From positions 1,302,001-1,366,000 of the forward strand of contig CAVTVQ010000007.1 of the NCBI GenBank assembly GCA_963738205.1: a stretch of DNA of 64,000 bases, given 5' to 3'. How positions within the stretch are numbered: position 1 is the stretch's first letter; the number at the start of each line of letters is the position of its first letter. Position numbers and translations under genes: made by a program. This stretch comes from DATFQE01 sp963738205 (lineage in GTDB: Bacteria > Actinomycetota > Thermoleophilia > Gaiellales > Gaiellaceae). This document shows, one piece after another, positions 26,349-35,001 of the stretch. The notes below the pieces were generated by a model, which was given only the letters and a program-made list of their open reading frames with translations, was not told where the DNA came from and searched no databases.

Positions 26349-27481
26349 GCGGCCAGATCCTCCGGCGTCAGCTGCTCGCCGAGCAGGCGCCGGAACCGGG
26401 CGGGGTCGCCCGCGACATAGCGGCGGGCGAGCTCTCGGCCGGCCGGGTAGCAGAGCCCGTACGGGCGCCAGCGTTCGTCCAGATAGAACGCCAGCGCCTT
26501 GTCGACGACCTCGTCCGGCTCGATCAGCCAGCGGCGCGCGTAGGGCCTTGCGTCCTCGCGTTCCAGGCGGCCGTCGGCGAGCAGTTGGACGAGGTTGGGG
26601 CCGACCGAGTCGAAGCATTCCGTCGCGGCGCGGATCACCCCGGCGGTGTCGGCGTCGTAATCGATGCCGAGCGGCCGCAGGATCTCGGCTCCGACGTGGT
26701 CGGCCTGCTCGCCGAGGAGTGCCTCGTGGGCGAACGTGGCGATCCCCTCTGCGACGACGGCGTGCGGCGAGGTGAAGAGGAAGACGGCCAGCTCCGACCG
26801 GCCGTGCTCCGCGATCAGCCGCTCCTTACAGAGGTGCTCCGTGTGATGGCCGGGGTAGACCTCGTGCGTGACGAGCTCGAACAGTTGGCCGGCTGGGATG
26901 GGCAGGTCGACGTTGATCGAGATCCTCGTGTGCAGGTTGCCGAGGTACTCGCAGAAGCCGGACCAGGGCTTGTCGGTCACCAGCTCGAAGTCGACCCGGT
27001 CGCCGTCGGGAAGTCCGACCAGTGCAGCCGTCCGGTCGCGCAGCCCGGCCGCGAGCGCATCCAGGCCGGGCCTGATCAGCTCCCGCGCGACGAGCTGCGT
27101 CTTGCGCCAGGCCGCGAATCGCTCCTGGAGCGAGCCCTCGCCGGGCAGTGCATCGTCGAGGCGCTCGTGTGCGGCCGCGAACTCCTCCTCGGGGACGAGC
27201 CGGGCCTCGACCTGGTGGGCGCGGCGAACCTGCTCGGCGTACTCGATCTCCTCGCCCGCGAACCAGCGGCACGCGGTCTCGAGCCCGGCCAGCTGCCCGG
27301 TGAGCCACCTGCGGCGGGCGTCGTCAGGCTCGCCGGCCGCGACCTCTGCCCCGAGCTCGGCCGCCTCCTCCGCGAGGCGTTCGTGGGTGGTCGGCGGCTC
27401 GGCATCGACCTTCACCTTGAGCTCTGCCGGGCCGCAATAGCTGTCGATCAGGTCCGGCTCGAGGCGGCTGAAGCGGAGCAC
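26345..27481 (-). CDS. DUF885-like putative zinc hydrolase
   Basis: 378 residues from a GTG at 27481, but the frame is open upstream and reads DPGERYLELV, which looks like genuine family sequence, so the start may be further 5' inside the cystathionine beta-synthase gene. HEVYPGHHTEH near residue 208 is an HExxxGHH-type metal site as in DUF885 proteins, and VVAEGIATFAHEALLG may supply another ligand. Probably a metallo-hydrolase or peptidase-like protein of unknown substrate. Tightly linked: its end overlaps the YcaQ-like start, and its start overlaps or touches the cystathionine beta-synthase end. Confidence 0.8.
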   Translation of the reverse strand: MLRFSRLEPDLIDSYCGPAELKVKVDAEPPTTHERLAEEAAELGAEVAAGEPDDARRRWLTGQLAGLETACRWFAGEEIEYAEQVRRAHQVEARLVPEEEFAAAHERLDDALPGEGSLQERFAAWRKTQLVARELIRPGLDALAAGLRDRTAALVGLPDGDRVDFELVTDKPWSGFCEYLGNLHTRISINVDLPIPAGQLFELVTHEVYPGHHTEHLCKERLIAEHGRSELAVFLFTSPHAVVAEGIATFAHEALLGEQADHVGAEILRPLGIDYDADTAGVIRAATECFDSVGPNLVQLLADGRLEREDARPYARRWLIEPDEVVDKALAFYLDERWRPYGLCYPAGRELARRYVAGDPARFRRLLGEQLTPEDLAA

Positions 27482-27506
27482 GAGCTCCAGGTAGCGCTCG
27501 CCGGGG

Positions 27507-28901
27507 TCAGGAACCGCGGTGATGGGCGAGGTACTCGAGTAGGTCGGAGCGCGTGAGCATCCCGGTCGGCCTGCCGCCGTTCGCGACGACCACGGCCGGG
27601 CTCCCGTTCGTCAGCGCCGAGAACACGGTGTCCACCGTCTCGCCGGAGTCGACGGCGGCGAGCGGCGGCTGCATCGCAGCGGCCACGTCCTCGTTGAGCG
27701 CGTCGGGATTCTTGAAGACGCGGTCGAGGAGGCCTCGCTCCTGCAAGGAGCCGACGATGTCGGTGAGCGACTCCGCCGGCTCGTGGCGGACGACCGGAAT
27801 CTGCGAGATCGAGTAGCGCTGCATCAGGTCGATCGCCTGGCCGACCTTCTGGTGCGACTCGATCGTGATCAGCTCAGGTACCTGGGGCTCCTCGGCGTGC
27901 TTCGAGCTGAGCACCTCGGCCACGGTCGGGACGGGCGCGCGGCGTTCGAGGAAGCCGTACTCGAGCATCCAGTTGTCGTCGTAGAACTTCGACAGGTAGG
28001 CGCGCCCGCCGTCGGGGACGAGCGTGACGATCGTCGCGTCGGGGCCGAAGCGCTTCGCGACCTCGAGCGCCGCGTGGACGGCGGTGCCGCCCGACCCGCC
28101 CACGAGCAACCCTTCCTCGCGCGCGAGCGCGCGTGCGGTGAGGAAGGAGTCGCGGTCGGAGACGGTGACGTACTCGTCGACGAGGCTCGGGTCGTAGGTG
28201 GTCGGCCAGAAGTCCTCGCCGATGCCCTCGACGAGGTAGGGATGCACCTCGGGCGAGTTGTAGATCGAGCCTTCCGGGTCGGCGCCGACGACGAGCAGGT
28301 CGGGCTTCTGCTCCTTGAGGTAGCGAGCCGTCCCCGAGATCGTGCCGCCGGTGCCCACCGAGATCACGAAGGCGTCGATGTTGCCGCCGGTCTGCTCCCA
28401 GATCTCCGGGCCGGTCGTCTCGTAGTGCGTCTGGGGATTGGCCTGGTTCGAGTACTGGTCGGGCTTGAAACCGCCGGGGATCTCCTCGGCGAGCCGGTCG
28501 GAGACGTCGTAGTAGCTCTCGGGCGACTCGGGCGGGACGGCGGTCGGGCAGATGACCACCTCGGCCCCGTACGCGCGCAGGAGCGAGATCTTCTCCTGGC
28601 TCATCTTGTCGGGCATGACGAAGATGCACCGGTAGCCCTTGATCGCGGCCGCGATGGCGAGGCCGACGCCGGTGTTGCCCGAGGTGGGCTCGACGATCGT
28701 GCCGCCCGGCTTCAGCTTTCCCTCGCGCTCGGCCTTCTCGATCATGCGCATGCCGATCCGGTCCTTCACGGAGCCGCCGGGGTTCATGTACTCGAGCTTG
28801 GCGACCACGGTCGGCTCGACGCCGCGAGTGACCTTCTGAAGCCGGACGAGCGGGGTGTTCCCGACGAGGTCGAGGACGGTGGGGTACTCGCGCCGCGCCA
28901 C
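27507..28901 (-). CDS. cbs: Cystathionine beta-synthase with C-terminal CBS domains
   Basis: 464 residues from GTG 28901; a longer frame to 28949 adds 16 residues, but a TAAGCT box 7 bases before 28901 supports the shorter start. The PLP fold has the Schiff-base lysine Lys46 (GGSVKDRIG), the SGNTG loop and the phosphate-binding GTGGT. Residues ~335-464 are a CBS-domain (Bateman) pair of the kind that binds adenosyl ligands in this family. By family it condenses serine and homocysteine to cystathionine. With the downstream cystathionine enzyme it forms a transsulfuration pair, although four genes intervene. Confidence 0.93.
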   Translation of the reverse strand: MARREYPTVLDLVGNTPLVRLQKVTRGVEPTVVAKLEYMNPGGSVKDRIGMRMIEKAEREGKLKPGGTIVEPTSGNTGVGLAIAAAIKGYRCIFVMPDKMSQEKISLLRAYGAEVVICPTAVPPESPESYYDVSDRLAEEIPGGFKPDQYSNQANPQTHYETTGPEIWEQTGGNIDAFVISVGTGGTISGTARYLKEQKPDLLVVGADPEGSIYNSPEVHPYLVEGIGEDFWPTTYDPSLVDEYVTVSDRDSFLTARALAREEGLLVGGSGGTAVHAALEVAKRFGPDATIVTLVPDGGRAYLSKFYDDNWMLEYGFLERRAPVPTVAEVLSSKHAEEPQVPELITIESHQKVGQAIDLMQRYSISQIPVVRHEPAESLTDIVGSLQERGLLDRVFKNPDALNEDVAAAMQPPLAAVDSGETVDTVFSALTNGSPAVVVANGGRPTGMLTRSDLLEYLAHHRGS

Positions 28902-28908
28902 GGCGAGA

Positions 28909-28914
28909 AGCTTA
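28909..28914 (-). promoter_or_regulatory. -10 box of a probable leaderless promoter (TAAGCT)
   Basis: TAAGCT on the minus strand ends 7 bases before GTG 28901, deciding between two possible cystathionine beta-synthase starts. Confidence 0.5.
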
Positions 28915-29047
28915 GTGGTGTCACACAATCGGCACGAAGGCGTCACCAATCGGTGCGCCGCGGGCCGCTAGCGTGCAAGCCGAGGGGGAGGAACACAGGG
29001 GGACCCCCGGGGGAACACGAGCGGCACGGTGGCCATGTCCGGGAGAG

Positions 29048-30586
29048 TCAGTGGCGGAAGTGGCGCCGGTGGGTGAAGACCATCGCGGCGCCGGCTTCGC
29101 GCGCCGCGTCCACGACTTCGTTGTCCCGCCTGGATCCGCCCGGCTGGATGATGGCGGCGACGCCGGCATCCAGTGCTGCCTTCGGGCCGTCCGGAAACGG
29201 GAAGAACGCGTCCGAGGCGAGTGAGGCGCCCTGGAGGGGGTGGCCGTGCTCGCGGGCCTTCTCGATCGCCAGCCGCACCGCGTCGACGCGGCTCATCTGG
29301 CCGGCGCCGATCCCCAGCGTCCGCAGGCCCTTCACCAGCACGATCGCGTTCGAGCCGACGTGCTTGCACACACGCCACGCGAACAGCAGGTCGCCCCAGA
29401 CGGCCTCGTCCGGCGAGCCGCAGACGGTCTCCATGCCCTGCCGGTCCTCGACGCCCCAGTCTCGGTCCTGCACGAGCAGCCCGCCGAGGACACGCTTGTA
29501 GTCGCGCTCGCCCGGATCGAAACGGCGCCGCTCGCGGTCGACCAGGATCCGCGTCGCCGGCTTCGCCTGCAGGGCCTCCAGCGCGCTCTCCTCGAACCCC
29601 GGCGCCGCGAGCACCTCGACGAACTGCTCGGCGATCCGCGCTCCGAGTGCGTTCGGCACGGGACGGTTCAGCGCCACGATGCCGCCGTACGCCGACTGCG
29701 GATCGGACGCCAGCGCGCCCGCATACGCGTCCTCGATCGTCCCGCCGACCGCGACGCCGCACGGGTTGGCGTGCTTCACGATCACGCACGCGGGCAGCGT
29801 GAACTCGAGCAGCAGGGAGCGGGCCGCCGAGAGGTCGTTGAGGTTGTTGAACGACAGCTCCTTCCCGTGCAGCTGCTCCACCCGCGAGAGCAAATGGCGG
29901 CGCGCGCCCGCCTCGGCGTAGTACGCGCCGCGCTGATGCGGGTTCTCGCCGTACGGGAGGTCGGCGACCTTGACGAAGCTCGGGACGAGGCGCTCGGGAA
30001 ACGGCTCACGGTCGGAGAACCACGCCGCGATCGCCGCCTCGTAGGCGGCCGTGGCGGAGAACGCCTCGGCGGCGAGCTCGCGGCGCGTGTCGAGCGGCAC
30101 CTCCTCGTGCTCGCGCAGCAGCTCGAGCACCTCGCCGAAGCGCTCGCGCTTGCAGAGCGGGATCACGTTCGCGAAGTTCTTCGCGGCGCCGCGGAGCATC
30201 GAAGGCCCGCCGATATCGATCATTTCGACCGCCTCCTCCTCGCGCACCCCGTAGCGGCCGACGATCTGCGTGAACGGGTAGAGGTTCACGCAGACGAGGT
30301 CGAACGGTCGGATCCCCCGCCGCGACAGCGCCTCGAGGTCGTCGGGGTGATCGTGGCGCGCGAGGATGCCCGCGTGGATGTTGGGATGGAGGGTCTTGAC
30401 CCGTCCGCCCAGGAGCTCGGGCACCTCGGTGAGCTCGTCGACCTTGGTCACTTGCAGTCCGAGGCTCTCGAGGAAGGCCGCGGTGCCGTCGCTCGCGACC
30501 AGCTCGACGCCGAGCTCGGCCAGACCTGGCCCGAGCTCGTCCAACCCGGCCTTGTCGTAGGCCGAGATGAGCGCGCGCTCGATCAA
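29048..30586 (-). CDS. purH: Bifunctional AICAR formyltransferase/IMP cyclohydrolase
   Basis: 512 residues, the usual family length. The preferred start is a TTG at 30586 that overlaps the purN stop and gives the standard N-terminus (M)IERALISAYDK. About residues 1-140 form the MGS-like IMP cyclohydrolase domain (VKTLHPNIHAGILARH, EMIDIGGPSMLRGAAKN). The rest is the AICAR formyltransferase (KHANPCGVAVG, with the catalytic Lys/His of that motif, and SDAFFPFPDG). It carries out the last two steps of purine biosynthesis to IMP. It is the last gene of purM-purN-purH. Confidence 0.95.
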   Translation of the reverse strand: MIERALISAYDKAGLDELGPGLAELGVELVASDGTAAFLESLGLQVTKVDELTEVPELLGGRVKTLHPNIHAGILARHDHPDDLEALSRRGIRPFDLVCVNLYPFTQIVGRYGVREEEAVEMIDIGGPSMLRGAAKNFANVIPLCKRERFGEVLELLREHEEVPLDTRRELAAEAFSATAAYEAAIAAWFSDREPFPERLVPSFVKVADLPYGENPHQRGAYYAEAGARRHLLSRVEQLHGKELSFNNLNDLSAARSLLLEFTLPACVIVKHANPCGVAVGGTIEDAYAGALASDPQSAYGGIVALNRPVPNALGARIAEQFVEVLAAPGFEESALEALQAKPATRILVDRERRRFDPGERDYKRVLGGLLVQDRDWGVEDRQGMETVCGSPDEAVWGDLLFAWRVCKHVGSNAIVLVKGLRTLGIGAGQMSRVDAVRLAIEKAREHGHPLQGASLASDAFFPFPDGPKAALDAGVAAIIQPGGSRRDNEVVDAAREAGAAMVFTHRRHFRH

Positions 30587-31125
30587 GCGGAGATCAACTC
30601 GCGCACGACGGTCGGGAGGAGCCGGTGCTCGACGGCCTGCACGCGCGCCCGCAGCGAGTCGGCGGTGTCGCCCGCGTGCACGGGGACGGGCTCGGCCCTG
30701 ATCACCGCGCCCGTGTCGATGCCCTCGTCGACGTAATGCACGGTCGCCGCAGTCTCCGCCACGCCCGCCGCGAGCACGTCCTCGATCGGATGCGCTCCGG
30801 GAAAGGCAGGGAGCGGCGCGGAGTGCGTGTTGACGATGCGGCCGGCGAAGCGGTCGACGAAGCTCGGGCGCAGCAGGTGCATGTAGCCCGCACACACGAC
30901 GAGCTCCACGCGCTGCTCGGTCAGCCAGGCCGCCATGGCGGCGTCTCTGGCGTCGCGGTCGGCATAGTCGTCCAGCCCGAAGACCTGCGTCCGCACGCCC
31001 GCGTCGGCCGCGCGGTGCAGCGCGTGGGCGTCGGCCCGATTCGAGGCCACGGCCACGACCGGCAGCCCCGCGTCCAGGAGAGCCTGGAGGTTTGTGCCCT
31101 CGCCGCTGACGAGCACGCCGATCAC
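30583..31125 (-). CDS. purN: Phosphoribosylglycinamide formyltransferase
   Basis: 180 residues from a GTG at 31125 that overlaps the purM stop (GTGA). Folate-dependent GAR transformylase with the N-terminal GTN phosphate loop (VSGEGTNLQALL), the active-site stretch NTHSAPLPAFPG (Asn and His conserved) and the catalytic Asp in VDEGIDTGAVI. The motif around the catalytic His is HSAPLP rather than the common HPSLLP. Somewhat shorter than the E. coli enzyme at the C-terminus. It converts GAR to formyl-GAR and is co-translated with purM and purH. Confidence 0.92.
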   Translation of the reverse strand: MIGVLVSGEGTNLQALLDAGLPVVAVASNRADAHALHRAADAGVRTQVFGLDDYADRDARDAAMAAWLTEQRVELVVCAGYMHLLRPSFVDRFAGRIVNTHSAPLPAFPGAHPIEDVLAAGVAETAATVHYVDEGIDTGAVIRAEPVPVHAGDTADSLRARVQAVEHRLLPTVVRELISA

Positions 31126-32033
31126 GCGGCGACGATGCGGCCGATCCGAAGCGCTTCGCCCGCGTCGCTCTCGGGCACGACGGCGGCATAGCCGACGCCG
31201 AGGTTGAACACGCGGCGCAGCTCGTCCTCGTCGACGTGACGCGCCAGCCACGCGAAGACCGGCGGCCGCTCCCAGGCGTCCCAGTCGATCTCCACGCCGA
31301 GACCGCTCGAGAGCGCGCGCGAGAGGTTGCCGACGATGCCGCCGCCCGTGACGTGGGCGAGCGCCCGCACGTCGGCGCGACCCCGGAGCGCTCTGACGTC
31401 GTCGAGGTAGAGACGCGTGGGGGCGAGCAGATCGTCGCCGTCGTAGTCCTCCGTCTCGAGGACGCGGCGGACGAGCGTGAAGCCGTTGGCGTGCAGGCCG
31501 GCCGACGGGAAGCCGAGCACGACGTCGCCCTCTTCGACCCGCGAGCCGTCGATGAGATCGTCGCCGTCGACCATGCCGACGCACGTGCCGGCGAAGTCGA
31601 GCTCCTGCTCACGGTAGATCCCGGGCAGCTCGGCCGTCTCGCCCCCCAGCAGCATGCAGCCGGCCGCGCGGCACACCTCGGCCGCGCCCTCGACCAGCTC
31701 GGCGACGTGCTCCAGGTCGATCGCGTCCGAGGCGACGTAGTCGAGCAGGAACAGCGGCTGCGCGCCCGTCGTGAGCACGTCGTTGATGCAGTGCGCCGCC
31801 AGGTCGGCGCCGCAGGCGCGAAGCTGCCCGCGCTCGCGCGCGAGCATCAGCTTCGTGCCGACGCCGTCGGTCGATGCTGCGAGCACGCGCCCGTCGTCCA
31901 GCCGGCACAGGCCGGCGAACGCCCCGAAGCCGGAGGTCCCCGTGGACTCGACGGCCGCCCGCAGGCGTTCGACGACCGCCTCGCCCTTCGCGATCGAGAC
32001 CCCGGCCGACTCGTACGTCCGAGCCTCAGCCAC
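31122..32033 (-). CDS. purM: Phosphoribosylformylglycinamidine cyclo-ligase (AIR synthetase)
   Basis: 303 residues, with ASTDGVGTKLMLA (ATP/phosphate-binding loop), HCINDVLTTGAQPLFLLDY and GGETAELPGIY characteristic of PurM. A glycine-rich HVTGGGIVGNLSRAL follows in the C-terminal domain. It turns FGAM into AIR. It is slightly shorter than many homologues (about 340), mainly at the C-terminus. It starts on a GTG with a TAGACT box 8 bases upstream, in a divergent promoter region shared with the CtaG-like gene. Confidence 0.95.
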   Translation of the reverse strand: MAEARTYESAGVSIAKGEAVVERLRAAVESTGTSGFGAFAGLCRLDDGRVLAASTDGVGTKLMLARERGQLRACGADLAAHCINDVLTTGAQPLFLLDYVASDAIDLEHVAELVEGAAEVCRAAGCMLLGGETAELPGIYREQELDFAGTCVGMVDGDDLIDGSRVEEGDVVLGFPSAGLHANGFTLVRRVLETEDYDGDDLLAPTRLYLDDVRALRGRADVRALAHVTGGGIVGNLSRALSSGLGVEIDWDAWERPPVFAWLARHVDEDELRRVFNLGVGYAAVVPESDAGEALRIGRIVAA

Positions 32034-32041
32034 TTGGCGCG

Positions 32042-32047
32042 AGTCTA
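32042..32047 (-). promoter_or_regulatory. -10 box of a probable leaderless promoter (TAGACT)
   Basis: TAGACT on the minus strand ends 8 bases before the purM GTG (32033). Confidence 0.5.
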
Positions 32048-32070
32048 GTGGGAGAGGACGACGGCCGCCC

Positions 32071-32076
32071 TACACT
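32071..32076 (+). promoter_or_regulatory. -10 box of a probable leaderless promoter (TACACT)
   Basis: TACACT ends 7 bases before the GTG of the CtaG-like gene (32084). With the purM box it makes a divergent pair about 24 bases apart. Confidence 0.55.
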
Positions 32077-32083
32077 CGCTGCC

Positions 32084-32905
32084 GTGGCCCAGCTCGCCCT
32101 GCCGCTCGCCGCCGCTGTGATGTACGCGCTGCGCGCACGGACCCTCGCTCGCCGAGGGACACCGGTGTCGCGCTGGCGCATCGCGTCGTTCGCCGGCGCG
32201 CTCGTGCTCTTCGCCGTCGCGCTCTCGCCGCTGCTCGAGCAGCGGGCCGAGGAGCTGTTCGTGTTCCACATGATCCAGCACGTCCTGCTCGGAGATCTGG
32301 CGCCGCTTCTCTTCGTGCTGGGCCTGACCGGCCCGATGCTGCGCCCGCTCCTGGCGCTGCGGGCGGTCTCGGCGCTGCGCGTGCTCGCGCACCCGCTCGT
32401 CGCGCTGCCACTCTGGACTCTGAACCTCTACATCTGGCACGTGCCGTTCCTCTACGAGGCCGCCGTGCGCCACGACGGCGTCCATGCGCTGGAGCACCTG
32501 AGCTTCTTCACCGCTGGGGCGCTGATGTGGGCGGCCGTGATCGAGGTGCTCCCGGGGCCGGCCTGGTTCGGGACGGCCGCCAAGCTGGGCTACATCGTCA
32601 CGGTGCGGCTGCTCGAGAGCGTCCTCGGGAACATCTTCATCTGGGCGGGCAAGCCGATCTACGGCGTCTACGACGACGGCTCCTCGCTCTACGGCCTCTC
32701 GCCGCTGCGCGACCAGGGGCTGGCGGGCACCGTGATGATGCTCGAGGGCTCGCTGGTCACGCTCGGGGCGATCGCGTGGCTGTTCCTGCGCTGGGGCGCC
32801 GAGAGCGAGCTGCGGCAGCAGCTGGTCGAGCAGGGTGTGGATCCGCGTACCGCGAGCCGCGCTGTCCGATACGGGCGCGGAGAGGAACTGCACAACCGAC
32901 GCTGA
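32084..32905 (+). CDS. CtaG-family cytochrome c oxidase assembly protein
   Basis: 273 residues from a GTG at 32084. About seven membrane helices with conserved histidines: FVFHMIQHVLLGDLAPLL, NLYIWHVPFLYEAA, and VHALEHLSFF. This is the caa3_CtaG family, involved in copper delivery or assembly of cytochrome oxidase in Gram-positive bacteria. The C-terminal ~35 residues are charged. It begins a three-gene plus-strand cassette (this gene, a VOC protein, a small membrane protein) inserted between the two purine operons. No oxidase subunit genes are in the window. Confidence 0.9.
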   Translation: MAQLALPLAAAVMYALRARTLARRGTPVSRWRIASFAGALVLFAVALSPLLEQRAEELFVFHMIQHVLLGDLAPLLFVLGLTGPMLRPLLALRAVSALRVLAHPLVALPLWTLNLYIWHVPFLYEAAVRHDGVHALEHLSFFTAGALMWAAVIEVLPGPAWFGTAAKLGYIVTVRLLESVLGNIFIWAGKPIYGVYDDGSSLYGLSPLRDQGLAGTVMMLEGSLVTLGAIAWLFLRWGAESELRQQLVEQGVDPRTASRAVRYGRGEELHNRR

Positions 32906-32925
32906 ACACACGCGGGTACCGCACT

Positions 32926-33345
32926 GTGAGCTCGACCGGTATCCACCACCTGGACATCGTGGTCTCGTCGATCGAGCGCAGCCTGCCCTTTTACCGCGAG
33001 CTCCTGGGCCCGCTCGGCTGGCATGGCCGCCGCGAGGTCGAGGGTGAGCGTGGGGAGACGATCCACTACCTGACCGGACCCGGGAGCTCGCTCGGGCTGC
33101 GCGAGGCGACGAGCCCGACCGAAGGCGCTTACGATCGCTACCGCGTGGGCCTGCACCACATCGCTTTCGAGGTCGCGTCACGCGCCGCGGTCGACGAGCG
33201 TGCCGAGTGGCTGCGCGCTCGCGGCGCCCCGATCGAGAGCGGCCCGGAGGCGTACTGGTATCAGCCCGGTTACTACGCGGTGTTCTTCTACGACCCGGAC
33301 GGGCAGAAGCTCGAACTGGTGCACGTTCCGGCACACGCCGCCTGA
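32926..33345 (+). CDS. VOC/glyoxalase-fold protein
   Basis: 139 residues from a GTG at 32926. One vicinal-oxygen-chelate unit: an initial GIHHLDIVVSSIERSLPFY, VGLHHIAFEVAS, then a late YAVFFYDPDGQKLELVHV. Metal ligands would be His near the start, His in LHHIAF and Glu in KLELVH. Family functions include glyoxalase I, fosfomycin-resistance enzymes and dioxygenases, so no specific reaction can be claimed. It follows the CtaG-like gene by 20 bases and is likely in one transcript with it. Confidence 0.88.
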   Translation: MSSTGIHHLDIVVSSIERSLPFYRELLGPLGWHGRREVEGERGETIHYLTGPGSSLGLREATSPTEGAYDRYRVGLHHIAFEVASRAAVDERAEWLRARGAPIESGPEAYWYQPGYYAVFFYDPDGQKLELVHVPAHAA

Positions 33346-33359
33346 CGAAAGGAGCCTCC

Positions 33360-33629
33360 ATGGCCACTACCCCGCCTCCCGACGAGCAGCCGACGACCGT
33401 CCAGCCGAGCGCGGCCTACACCGTGAACGTGAGCGACATCGCGCGGCTGCCCATCCCCGGCAACGCCGAGTTCGCCGTGTGGCTGCTCGCGTTGATCGTC
33501 GCGTGGCTCGTCTGCTGGATCGCAGACAGCCTGACCGCGAACGACTGGATGACCTTCTTCCTCGTGACGTCCGCGGCGTACCTGCTCAGCCGCGGGATCG
33601 CCAAGGCTAGCCGGGTGCTCGAGCAGTAG
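33360..33629 (+). CDS. Small membrane protein, function unknown
   Basis: 89 residues from an ATG at 33360 preceded by AAAGGAG. Residues 1-30 are hydrophilic with Pro/Thr repeats. Then come two hydrophobic segments: about 37-55 (AEFAVWLLALIVAWLVCWIA) and 64-82 (TFFLVTSAAYLLSRGIA). The basic end is KASRVLEQ. I do not recognise the family. Third gene of the plus-strand cassette; its 3' end overlaps the purF end on the other strand by 23 bases. Confidence 0.75.
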   Translation: MATTPPPDEQPTTVQPSAAYTVNVSDIARLPIPGNAEFAVWLLALIVAWLVCWIADSLTANDWMTFFLVTSAAYLLSRGIAKASRVLEQ

Positions 33630-35001
33630 CCTCGAAGCGCGTCTTGTCCAGGCGGCGCTCGAGCGGCACCCGCGTCGGGTACTCGCGCGTGAGGCAGGCC
33701 CGGCAGAAGCCGGACGCCGGCCGCCGAGTCGCCGCCTGGAGGCCATCCAGCGACAGGTAGGCGAGCGAGGTCGCTCCGATCAGCTCACGCACACCCTCGG
33801 CGTCGCGGTCGGCCGCGACGAGCTGGTCGGGGTCGGCGAAGTCGATCCCGTAGAAGCAGGGCGACACGATCGGCGGCGACGAGACGCGGACGTGGACCTC
33901 CAGCGCGCCCGCTTCGAACAGCATCGCCACGATCTGGCGCATGGTCGAGCCGCGCACGATCGAGTCGTCGACGACGACGATCCGCCGGCCGCGCACCTCG
34001 GCGAGCGGGTTGAACTTCAGCTTGATGCCCTGGTCGCGCAGCCTCTGGTCGGGCTGGATGAACGTGCGGCCGACGTAGCGGTTCTTGATCAGCCCCTCGC
34101 TGAACGGGATCTGCAGCCCGCGCGAGAAGCCGATCGCCGCAGGCGTCCCCGAATCCGGGATCGGCATGACCAGGTCGGCCTCGACGGGCGCTTCCTCCGC
34201 GAGGCGCTCGCCCATGCGGACGCGAGCGTTGTGCACCTCCACCCCGGCCAGGCGCGAGTCCGGCCGCGCGAGGTAGAAGAGCTCGAAGATGCACAGCGCG
34301 CCGTCGCCGGCCTGACTTGCGGCCTCGGTGACCCGGCAGCCCTCCTCGTCCACGATCACGAGCTCGCCGGGCCGGACCTCGCGCTCGAGCTCGGCGCCGA
34401 CCAGGTCGAGTGAGCACGTCTCCGAGGCGACCACCCAGTCGCCGTCGAGACGGCCGAGCGCGAGCGGCCTGAACCCGTGCGGGTCGCGGAACGCGATCAG
34501 CTTGCCCTCGGCGATCGCGACGATCGTGTAGGCGCCCTCGAGCCGGGGGATCGCGTTGGCGACCGCCTGCTCGACCGGTGCCTCGTCGTGAGCCAGCAGC
34601 CCGGCGATCACCTCGGTGTCCGAGCTCGACCGCAGCCGGACGCCCTCCTCGGCCAGTTCCTCGCGGAGCTGGGCGGCGTTCGTCAGGTTGCCGTTGTGGC
34701 CGAGCGCGACCGTGCGCGCGCGGCCCTGGTGCACGAGCGGCTGCGCGTTCGCCCAGTGCGTGGATCCGGTCGTCGAGTAGCGCGTGTGCCCGATCGCGAT
34801 GTCGCCCTGGAGGCCCTGGAGCTTGCGCTCGTCGAAGACCTGGGAGACGAGCCCCATGTCGCGCATCGCGGTCACGTGGCCGCGGTCGGAGACGGCGATC
34901 CCGGCCGACTCCTGCCCGCGGTGCTGCAGGGCGAAGAGCCCGAAGAAGGCGACGCGCGCGACGTCGCGCTCCGCCGAGCGGATGCCGAAGACCCCGCACA
35001 T
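33607..35001 (-). CDS. purF: Amidophosphoribosyltransferase
   Basis: 464 residues from the ATG at 34999-35001. The nucleophile is the second residue (MCGVFGIRS), so no propeptide needs removal beyond the Met. The glutaminase part carries HRGQESAG, LVSQVFDERKL and GHTRYSTTGS. The phosphoribosyltransferase part has the PRPP loop (VVVDDSIVRGST). A C-terminal CRACLTREYP recalls the ligands of clostered PurF Fe-S sites, but only two of the usual cysteines are obvious. It makes phosphoribosylamine, the committed step of purine synthesis. The start overlaps the purL stop by one base. Confidence 0.95.
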   Translation of the reverse strand: MCGVFGIRSAERDVARVAFFGLFALQHRGQESAGIAVSDRGHVTAMRDMGLVSQVFDERKLQGLQGDIAIGHTRYSTTGSTHWANAQPLVHQGRARTVALGHNGNLTNAAQLREELAEEGVRLRSSSDTEVIAGLLAHDEAPVEQAVANAIPRLEGAYTIVAIAEGKLIAFRDPHGFRPLALGRLDGDWVVASETCSLDLVGAELEREVRPGELVIVDEEGCRVTEAASQAGDGALCIFELFYLARPDSRLAGVEVHNARVRMGERLAEEAPVEADLVMPIPDSGTPAAIGFSRGLQIPFSEGLIKNRYVGRTFIQPDQRLRDQGIKLKFNPLAEVRGRRIVVVDDSIVRGSTMRQIVAMLFEAGALEVHVRVSSPPIVSPCFYGIDFADPDQLVAADRDAEGVRELIGATSLAYLSLDGLQAATRRPASGFCRACLTREYPTRVPLERRLDKTRFEATARAPG